Assembly: GCA_945869935.1 (NCBI GenBank)
Contig: CAMBSA010000193.1
Coordinates: 1 to 5,107, forward strand
Direction of reading: 5' to 3'
Origin: Bordetella parapertussis
GTDB lineage: Bacteria; Pseudomonadota; Gammaproteobacteria; Burkholderiales; SG8-39
Length of the DNA stretch: 5,107 bases
Under the pieces are notes generated by a model. That model ran no database searches. It worked only from the letters and a program-made list of their open reading frames with translations, and was not told the origin of the DNA. Positions 1 to 5,107 of this stretch are shown here, one piece after another. The position numbers and the translations under genes were made by a program. How positions within the stretch are numbered: position 1 is the first letter of the stretch; each line of letters begins with the position of its first letter.

Positions 1-388
1 CGCGGGCGATGTCGCGGTCGGGTTCGCAGGTCTTTCCACCATCCAGCCGCATGTGAAGTCAGGCCGGCTGCGCATGCTCGGTGTCGCCTCGGGGCAACGT
101 TCCTCGCTCACGCCGGATGTGCCGACGGTGGCCGAGGGCGGCGTGCCCAAGTTCTCGATCGACATTTCGGTGGGATTCCTCGCACCGGCCGCCACGCCGC
201 GCGATGTCATCATGAAGCTCAACACCGAGATCAACAACGCGCTCAAGGTGCCGGAGGTGCGCGCGCGTCTGGAGGCGGTCGGCGTGCGCCCGGTGGGCAC
301 CACGCCAGAGCAGTTCGGCGAGGCGATGCGCGCGGAAGCTGCGCAACTCGGTGCACTGGTGCGGGCCGTCGGCGCGAAGGTGGATTGA
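1..388 (+). CDS. Bug-family (TctC-like) tripartite tricarboxylate transporter substrate-binding protein, C-terminal part
   Basis: Only the last 128 codons are visible; the reading frame is open from position 2 and the 5' end lies outside the window. Members of this family are secreted periplasmic receptors that bind carboxylates or related small solutes, either for a TctAB-type membrane carrier or as sensing proteins. The visible part begins in AGDVAVGF, the usual strand after the VPYKG motif. It contains the family hallmark PTVAEGG, then IDISVGFLAPAATPR, and ends with TTPEQFGEAMR and a final helix. It aligns without gaps to the end of the next gene, with 86 of 128 residues identical by my manual count, so family membership is secure. 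A GTG at 53 could be mistaken for the start, but the frame and the similarity continue upstream of it. By comparison with the 324-residue neighbour, about 196 N-terminal residues are missing. Ligand unknown. Confidence 0.93.
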   Translation, partial: AGDVAVGFAGLSTIQPHVKSGRLRMLGVASGQRSSLTPDVPTVAEGGVPKFSIDISVGFLAPAATPRDVIMKLNTEINNALKVPEVRARLEAVGVRPVGTTPEQFGEAMRAEAAQLGALVRAVGAKVD

Positions 389-428
389 AGCAGATCTGGA
401 TTGACGCTAAGGTGGATTGAAACGGCGG
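373..428 (+). repeat. Degenerate 16-bp tandem repeat of the Bug gene tail
   Basis: The octamer TGGATTGA occurs at 381-388, 397-404 and 413-420, exactly 16 bp apart each time. The first copy is the Val-Asp-stop end of the upstream Bug gene; the other two lie in the non-coding spacer. The 13-mer AAGGTGGATTGAA is present at 377-389 and again at 409-421. The same TGGATTGA ends the second Bug gene at 1421-1428. The simplest reading is leftover gene ends from unequal recombination or replication slippage during the tandem duplication. A regulatory role cannot be excluded. Confidence 0.6.
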
Positions 429-438
429 TCCGATGTCC

Positions 439-447
439 AGGGGGAGG
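439..447 (+). promoter_or_regulatory. Ribosome binding site that fixes the start of the second Bug gene
   Basis: The purine run AGGGGGAGG, with a perfect GGAGG core at 443-447, lies 6 bases before the ATG at 454. It would be inside the coding sequence if the in-frame ATG at 433 were used. The protein from 454 also begins directly with a clean signal peptide. Both points favour 454 as the real start. Confidence 0.75.
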
Positions 448-453
448 CGCGTC

Positions 454-1428
454 ATGTTCAGGGCATTGAAGGTCGCGGTGGTCGCCGGCTTGTTTGCCGG
501 AGTGCTGCCGCTTGCGAATGCGCAGGCCCCGGCGGCGTTTCCCTCGCGCCCGGTGCGATTCATCGTGCCGAACGCGCCGGGCGGCGTGCTCGACGTGGTG
601 GCGCGGACGGTGGGCCAGAAGGTGTCCGAATCCATCGGTCAGCCGGTGCTGGTGGAGAACCGTGCCGGCGCGGGCGGCATGATCGGAACCGAACTCGCAA
701 TGAAGGCGCCCGCCGACGGCTACACGCTGCTGGTGGCCGATGGCGCGATCTACGGCATCAACCCCGCGCTGTATTCGAAGTTGCCTTACGACGTCTTTCG
801 CGATTTCGTTCCGGTGACGCTTGCCGCCGCGCCGCCGATCTACCTTGTTGCAAATGCCGGTACCGCGATCCGCAGCGTGCAGGACCTGATCACCTTGTCC
901 AAACAGACGCCAATCGCCTACGGCTCCTCGGGCAACGGCAACGGCAATCATCTGGCGATGGAGTTGTTCAAGAGCCTGACGGGTGCGAACCTGAACCATG
1001 TGCCCTACAAGGGCTCGGGCGCGCTCTCGCCAGCGCTGCTGGCGGGCGATGTGAGCGTCGGCTTCATCGGACTTACCGCGGTGCTGCCGCATGCGCGGGC
1101 CGGCAAGCTGCGCATCCTCGGGATCGCGTCGGCTCAGCGTTCCTCGCTCACGCCCGACATCCCGACGGTGGCCGAAGGCGGCGTGCCCAAATTCGCGATC
1201 GATATCTCGGTGGGCTTTCTCGCGCCGGCGGCGACGCCGCGCGAGGCTGTGCAGCGCATGAGTTCGGAGATCAACAAGGCGCTCGCCTTGCCGGACGTGA
1301 AACAGAAATTCGAGGCGGCCGGCATTCGCGCGGTGGGCACCACGCCCGAGCAGTTCGGCGAGGCCATGCGTATCGAGGCACAGCAGCTCGCGGTGATGGT
1401 GAAAGCCGCCGGCGCACGGGTGGATTGA
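454..1428 (+). CDS. Bug-family (TctC-like) tripartite tricarboxylate transporter substrate-binding protein
   Basis: Predicted 324-residue periplasmic solute receptor, the normal length for the family. The start at 454 is chosen over the in-frame ATG at 433 because of the strong ribosome binding site at 439-447. Residues 1-23 form a Sec signal peptide: Lys/Arg near the N-terminus, a hydrophobic core, and Ala-Asn-Ala at 21-23 with likely cleavage before Gln24. The mature part shows the family motifs in order: FPSRPVRFIVP (29-39), the ligand-loop APGGVLDVVAR (41-51), VENRAGAGG (67-75), ADGYTLL (87-93), YGSSGNGNGNH (156-166), HVPYKG (182-187), PTVAEGG and TTPEQF. It follows a paralog after a 65-bp spacer with no convincing promoter, so the two are probably co-transcribed. 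No TctA or TctB membrane gene is visible, which is common for this greatly expanded family in Bordetella and its relatives. The ligand cannot be inferred; carboxylates, amino acids and aromatic acids are all known for family members. Confidence 0.93.
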   Translation: MFRALKVAVVAGLFAGVLPLANAQAPAAFPSRPVRFIVPNAPGGVLDVVARTVGQKVSESIGQPVLVENRAGAGGMIGTELAMKAPADGYTLLVADGAIYGINPALYSKLPYDVFRDFVPVTLAAAPPIYLVANAGTAIRSVQDLITLSKQTPIAYGSSGNGNGNHLAMELFKSLTGANLNHVPYKGSGALSPALLAGDVSVGFIGLTAVLPHARAGKLRILGIASAQRSSLTPDIPTVAEGGVPKFAIDISVGFLAPAATPREAVQRMSSEINKALALPDVKQKFEAAGIRAVGTTPEQFGEAMRIEAQQLAVMVKAAGARVD

Positions 1429-1444
1429 CGCCTGACCGCAAGGT

Positions 1445-1467
1445 GCGGGTGTCCCGCTGTTCTTCTC
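1445..1467 (+). terminator. Weak candidate terminator after the Bug genes
   Basis: A perfect 5-bp stem GCGGG/CCCGC (1445-1449 with 1453-1457) with a 3-base loop begins 16 bases after the stop codon and is followed by the pyrimidine-rich TGTTCTTCTC. The stem is short and the T-tract is interrupted, so efficient intrinsic termination is doubtful. It is the only plausible hairpin for this strand in the convergent spacer. Confidence 0.3.
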
Positions 1468-1556
1468 GGTGTCGCGGAATCCGATCTTCGTCTTAGGCGG
1501 GCATGCCGGGCGCGCGTGCTACGACAGGCTGGAACTGCGCAGCGGCCAGCCCGGGT

Positions 1557-2275
<719 letters not shown>

Positions 2276-2279
<4 letters not shown>

Positions 2280-3031
2280 TCGTCGGCGGTGCTGCCAAGG
2301 TAGGCTTCGACAACCGCAGGGTCGCCGAAAACGGCAGCAGGCGTTCCTTCGGATATCTTTTTCCCGAAATTCAGCACCGTCACGCGCGCGGCGAGATCCT
2401 TCACCACCGGCAGATGATGCTCGATGATGAGCACGGTCATATTCCGGTCTGCCGCTTTGCGTATGGCCACGACCATGTCGGCGGCTTCGCGCGGGTTCAT
2501 TCCTGAAGTCGGTTCATCAAGCAACAGCAGCCGCGGACCGCTCGCGACTGCGCGCGCGATCTCTACAAGCCGCTTCGGACCGTAGGCGAGTTCCCCGGCC
2601 TGTCGATCTGCAATGTCGTGCAGCCCGAAGGCTCGCAGCAGTTCCATGGCCTGCTCGCGCTGAGCGCGCTCGCTGGCGCCCCACCAGCGCACAAGGCTGC
2701 CCAATCCGGTGTCGGCCAGCGGGTGCTGCCCAACAAGGACGTTCTCCAGCACGTTCAACTCCGGGAACAGCTTGATATTCTGGAACGTCCGGGTGATGCC
2801 CAGTTGGGCGCGCTTGTGCGGGGGCAGGGCCTCGATACGCCGGCCTTCGAAGGTGATCTGCCCCGCAGTCGCGGGCACGGCGCCACTGATCAGGTTGAAC
2901 AGCGTCGTTTTTCCCGATCCGTTGGGGCCGACTATGGCGTGAATTTCCTCCGGTGCAACCGACAAGTACATGTCATCAACGGCAGTGATGCCACCGAAAC
3001 GCTTGGTCAGGCCGGCCACTTCCAGGATCAC
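2276..3031 (-). CDS. livG: LivG-type ATP-binding protein of a branched-chain amino acid-family ABC transporter
   Basis: Predicted 251-residue cytoplasmic ATPase, partner of LivF. The Walker A motif is GPNGSGKT (35-42), the Q-loop TRTFQNIKLF (80-89, Gln84), Walker B LLLLDE (168-173), and the H-loop IIEHH has His205. The signature region reads LAYGPKRLVEIARA (148-161). LivG proteins usually have a YG-type signature instead of SGG, but Pro-Lys at 152-153 is less usual than Gln-Gln. The end, GDPAVVEAYLG, is the C-terminal extension specific to Liv-type ATPases. The start codon is GTG; it overlaps the livM stop in GTGA, and the livG stop overlaps the livF start in ATGA. No clear Shine-Dalgarno sequence precedes it, which suggests translational coupling. 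The assignment to LivG rather than LivF rests on the intact Q- and H-loops, the length of the insert after the Q-loop, and gene order. Confidence 0.95.
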
Positions 3032-3876
3032 GCCGATTGCTTTCGGGAAAATACCGACTGAAGCTTTCGCAGCAACGGTCGATCAAGGACCCCCTGGGGG
3101 CGGAAGATCATCAACAGCACAAACAGCAAGCCATAGACAAACAGATACCAGTCCTTGAGAAACCGGAACAGGTCGGGGAGCAGGGACAGCACCACGGCGC
3201 CAAGTATCGCGCCCCAGAAGGTCTCGATTCCGCCGAAGATGACGAACAAAATAATCGCCACCGACATGTTCAGGCCGAAGGTCGAGGGCTCGATGAAAAA
3301 GAAGTGATGCGCATAGAGCCCTCCGCCCACGCCGGTGATGCCGGCGCCGACACCGAAGGCCATCACCTTGTTCATCCGGATGTTGATTCCCATGGCCGCG
3401 GCCGCGTCCTCGTCCTGACGGATCGCGTCGCAGGCAAGCCCCCAGCGGGATCGCGAGTGCAACCAGGAGAACGCGATCGCGGCGGCAACGAAGCCAAGCA
3501 CGAGAGGCACGGTGGTTCCGCTCATGCCGCGCATACCGCCCACGCCGCCGACATAGTCGATCACGGAAAAGATGCTTCGTACGATCTCGCCGAAGCCGAA
3601 GGTAGCCATGGCGAGATACAGATGCGAGAAACGCATCACGGGTAGACCGATCAGGATGCCGATCGCGAAGGCCGCAAGGGCGCTGCCGAGCACCGCCGGC
3701 AAAAGCGCCCAGCCGAAATTCACCGTCAGGACGGAGGCTGTGTACGCCCCCACCGCCATGAAGCCCCCGTGTCCTACCGAGAACTGCCCGGTCGCGAGCG
3801 TGAAGTAAAGCCCGAGCGCGATCAGGACGTTGATGCCAACGCCGATGATCACGCTGTCGATGAACGGGCTGATCAT
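3028..3876 (-). CDS. livM: LivM-type membrane permease of a branched-chain amino acid-family ABC transporter
   Basis: Predicted 282-residue inner-membrane permease that forms the translocation path with LivH. The N-terminal half has the LivM-typical segment with GLYFTLATGQFSVGHGG (22-38), followed by FMAVGAY. Hydrophobic stretches at roughly 8-28, 38-53, 57-81, 86-105, 122-140, 170-190, 203-235 and 243-259 suggest about eight or nine membrane spans. The cytoplasmic coupling loop, which contacts the ATPases, is AIRQDEDAAAAMGI (151-164), preceded by RSRWG. It ends in a short basic tail. At 282 residues it resembles the short LivM forms, without the long N-terminal extension of the E. coli protein. 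The start lies 3 bp beyond the livH stop, and the stop overlaps the livG start. Function and family are clear; the transported solute is not. Confidence 0.94.
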   Translation of the reverse strand: MISPFIDSVIIGVGINVLIALGLYFTLATGQFSVGHGGFMAVGAYTASVLTVNFGWALLPAVLGSALAAFAIGILIGLPVMRFSHLYLAMATFGFGEIVRSIFSVIDYVGGVGGMRGMSGTTVPLVLGFVAAAIAFSWLHSRSRWGLACDAIRQDEDAAAAMGINIRMNKVMAFGVGAGITGVGGGLYAHHFFFIEPSTFGLNMSVAIILFVIFGGIETFWGAILGAVVLSLLPDLFRFLKDWYLFVYGLLFVLLMIFRPQGVLDRPLLRKLQSVFSRKQSA

Positions 3877-3879
3877 GAA

Positions 3880-4758
3880 TCAGGCACGATCCCGGATCTG
3901 GACGCCGAAGAGCCCTGCCGGCTTGAACATGAGCACGCCGATCAGGGCGGCGAACACGATCACGTCCTGATAGGCGCTCGACAAATAGCTCACTGCAAGC
4001 GTTTCGAGCACGCCGACGAGCAGGCCGCCCAGCATCGCGCCGTAGACATTGCCCATGCCGCCGATCGCCATTCCGGTCATGCCCTTGAGCAGGATGTTGA
4101 GCCCGATGAATGGCGTAATCGTGTGATAGACGAGCGAAGTCAGCAGTCCCGCTGCACCTGCGAGCAGACCGGAGATGAGAAAGGTGAACGCGATCGTGCG
4201 CTCGACCGGAATGCCCAGCAGCGCGGAGGCGACGTGATTCTCAGCCACCGCACGCATCGCCTTGCCCAGTCTTGTGTAGCGCAGCAGCGCATGAAGGCCA
4301 AGCATCAGGGCCACGGTGAGGCCGAGGATCATGATGTGCGACAGGCCTATCGAGACCGGCCCGATCTGGATTTGCGCATCGCCCATCGGATCGGGCACCG
4401 CCTTCTGATCGGTACCAAAGAGGCGGGTGGCGCCCGTCTGGAGGATGAGCGCGAGCCCGACCGTACTGAGCGCGGGGGCGGTCCAGTATTTTTTGCTGAC
4501 CCAGCGGAACGATCCGGCGTAGACGACGAGACCCAGCACGGCTCCGGTCGCGATCGCGACCGCGAGGGCGGCGGTGATACTGCCGCCGGTCGCGAGCAAT
4601 GCGAGCAGGCCGGTGTAGGCGGCGAACATGATGGTTTCGCCGTGGGCGAAATTCAGCAGGTCGAGCGTGCCGAGTACGAGGGTGAATCCGAGCGCGACGA
4701 GCGCGTAGGTGCTTCCGATCAGGATGCCGTTGAACAGCTGCTGCAGTAGCAGATCCAT
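3880..4758 (-). CDS. livH: LivH-type membrane permease of a branched-chain amino acid-family ABC transporter
   Basis: Predicted 292-residue inner-membrane permease, partner of LivM, of typical length. The N-terminal family signature is complete: GSTYALVALGFTLVLG (15-30), then LNFAHGE (35-41). The cytoplasmic coupling loop is GKAMRAVAENHVASALLGIP (165-184), followed by the span FTFLISGLLAGAAG (191-204). Hydrophobic segments at about 7-30, 43-57, 62-82, 95-110, 136-160, 188-212, 224-258 and 264-280 indicate about eight spans. The ATG at 4758 is followed at once by a normal LivH start, MDLLLQQ. A modest GGGA purine stretch lies about 10 bases upstream, between the start and the terminator-like hairpin at 4781-4815. 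A small adjacent gap of 3 bp leads into livM. Expression may be lowered relative to livK by that hairpin. Confidence 0.95.
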   Translation of the reverse strand: MDLLLQQLFNGILIGSTYALVALGFTLVLGTLDLLNFAHGETIMFAAYTGLLALLATGGSITAALAVAIATGAVLGLVVYAGSFRWVSKKYWTAPALSTVGLALILQTGATRLFGTDQKAVPDPMGDAQIQIGPVSIGLSHIMILGLTVALMLGLHALLRYTRLGKAMRAVAENHVASALLGIPVERTIAFTFLISGLLAGAAGLLTSLVYHTITPFIGLNILLKGMTGMAIGGMGNVYGAMLGGLLVGVLETLAVSYLSSAYQDVIVFAALIGVLMFKPAGLFGVQIRDRA

Positions 4759-4780
4759 GGGCGTAGATTCCCGCTGTCAG

Positions 4781-4815
4781 AAAAGCCGGGGGCGCCGCAC
4801 TCGCGGCGCCCCCGG
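4781..4815 (-). terminator. Intrinsic terminator or attenuator between livK and livH
   Basis: On the minus strand a perfect 13-bp GC-rich stem (4803-4815 paired with 4786-4798) with a 4-base loop is followed by CTTTTCTG. It starts 20 bases after the binding-protein stop codon and ends 22 bases before the livH ATG. The tail is T-rich only on the minus strand, so it is directional. Because the downstream permease genes have almost no room for a promoter of their own (4759-4780), partial read-through is the likely design, giving more binding protein than membrane complex. It could also protect the 3' end of a processed livK transcript. Confidence 0.85.
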
Positions 4816-4835
4816 GTGAGGCGCAGTTACGGTAC

Positions 4836-5107
4836 TCACTTCACTTCGGTGAGAACCCATTTTCCGCCGCTGATGAGCGCTTTCATGGTGGGGCGATCGA
4901 CCTCACCGCTGTCGCCTTTCAGCGCGTGCCTGCCGGACATGCCCACCACCTGGATGCCATTGAGCGCGTCGCGCAGCTTTTCCCGGTCCTTTTCCAGGTC
5001 GGAGGCGCGATTGGTCACGCCGCTTTTCTTGATCGCATCGACGAGGGTGAGCAGCGCGTCGTAGGCATAGGCCTCATGCAGAACCGCGGTCTGGCCGGTG
5101 CGCTTTT
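4836..5107 (-). CDS. LivK-type periplasmic substrate-binding protein of the ABC transporter, C-terminal part
   Basis: The frame is open from the window edge to the stop at 4836-4838; 89 C-terminal residues are visible and the start is outside the window. The visible part reads EAYAYDALLTLVDAIKKSG followed by a charged helix (DLEKDREKLRDAL), then GMSGRHALKGDSGEV, and ends KWVLTEVK. This Tyr-Asp-Ala-rich helix, followed by a charged helix and a G-x-x-G segment with Gly-Asp, is typical of the end of type I periplasmic binding proteins of the branched-chain amino acid family (Peripla_BP_6). Its place directly before livH on the same strand supports the role of ligand receptor. An internal GTG at 5018 is not the start, because the conserved frame continues upstream. 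The ligand-binding residues are mostly outside the window, so the substrate cannot be judged. It could be called livK or livJ; I leave the symbol open. Confidence 0.88.
   Translation of the reverse strand, partial: KRTGQTAVLHEAYAYDALLTLVDAIKKSGVTNRASDLEKDREKLRDALNGIQVVGMSGRHALKGDSGEVDRPTMKALISGGKWVLTEVK

Larger units (their letters stand above)
2..1428 (+). repeat. Tandem gene duplication, 1040-bp period
   Basis: Positions 2-388 and 1042-1428 are paralogous copies of the same gene tail, aligned with no insertion or deletion at a constant offset of 1040 bp. DNA similarity is uneven. Stretches around 98-160 and 293-330 (copies at 1138-1200 and 1333-1370) differ at only a few bases, whereas the stretch around 200-290 is much more divergent. 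The 5' half of the first copy is outside the window, so the full length of the duplicated unit cannot be seen. The remaining divergence shows this is not a recent duplication. Confidence 0.75.

Noticed and set aside
401..406. TTGACG as a possible -35 promoter box before the second Bug gene
   Set aside because: No -10-like AT-rich hexamer lies 16-18 bases downstream, and the string is explained by the repeated Val-Asp-stop gene tail.
417..1496. Long 359-codon open frame on the plus strand overlapping the second Bug gene in another frame
   Set aside because: The protein is Arg- and Gly-rich without any motif, and the overlapping frame encodes a complete, well-conserved Bug receptor with a signal peptide and a ribosome binding site.
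1504..1556. GC-rich inverted repeats (such as GCTGG with CCAGC) downstream of livF as a minus-strand terminator
   Set aside because: The stems are short with a large loop, and no T-run follows in the minus direction, so intrinsic termination is not supported.
3769..4749. Long 326-codon open frame on the plus strand opposite livH
   Set aside because: It is antisense to a clear permease gene. Its predicted protein is extremely rich in Glu, Asp, Arg, His and Gln with no recognisable domain, as expected from the complement of a hydrophobic GC-rich gene.
4839..4853. Small inverted repeat TCAC-TTCG-GTGA near the end of the binding-protein gene
   Set aside because: Only a 4-bp stem, inside coding sequence (Leu-Thr-Glu-Val-Lys end) and without a T-tract; the true terminator candidate is the 13-bp hairpin just downstream.

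Overview
This GC-rich window carries the ends and middles of two solute-uptake gene sets that face each other. The combination of tandem, apparently orphan Bug-type (TctC family) periplasmic receptors with a complete LivHMGF-type ABC transporter suggests a betaproteobacterium, most likely of the Burkholderiales. That placement is an inference from gene content and base composition; no marker gene is present.

Plus strand, 1-1428: the 3' part of one Bug receptor gene (128 codons visible, 5' end outside the window) is followed by a complete second Bug receptor gene (454-1428). The two are tandem paralogs. Their last 128 codons align without a gap at an offset of exactly 1040 bp, and about two thirds of the residues are identical. 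The short spacer between them carries a degenerate 16-bp periodic repeat of the gene tail (Val-Asp-stop), which looks like a scar of the duplication.

Positions 1429-1556 are a 128-bp spacer between convergent genes, with only a weak candidate terminator.

Minus strand, 5107 down to 1557: a branched-chain amino acid-type (HAAT family) ABC transporter operon in the order livK (C-terminal 89 residues only), livH, livM, livG, livF. A perfect 13-bp GC-rich hairpin followed by TTTT separates the binding-protein gene from livH. livH and livM are 3 bp apart; livM/livG and livG/livF overlap by 4 bp (GTGA and ATGA), which fits translational coupling. The periplasmic LivK-like protein would deliver ligand to the LivH-LivM membrane channel, powered by the LivG and LivF ATPases. 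The true substrate (branched-chain amino acids, or another amino acid, amide or aromatic acid) cannot be read from the window.

There is no gene-free stretch longer than 300 bases, and no RNA gene, mobile element or CRISPR array. I found no sign of a previously undescribed system. The points most worth following up are the duplication scar between the Bug genes and the putative attenuator between livK and livH.
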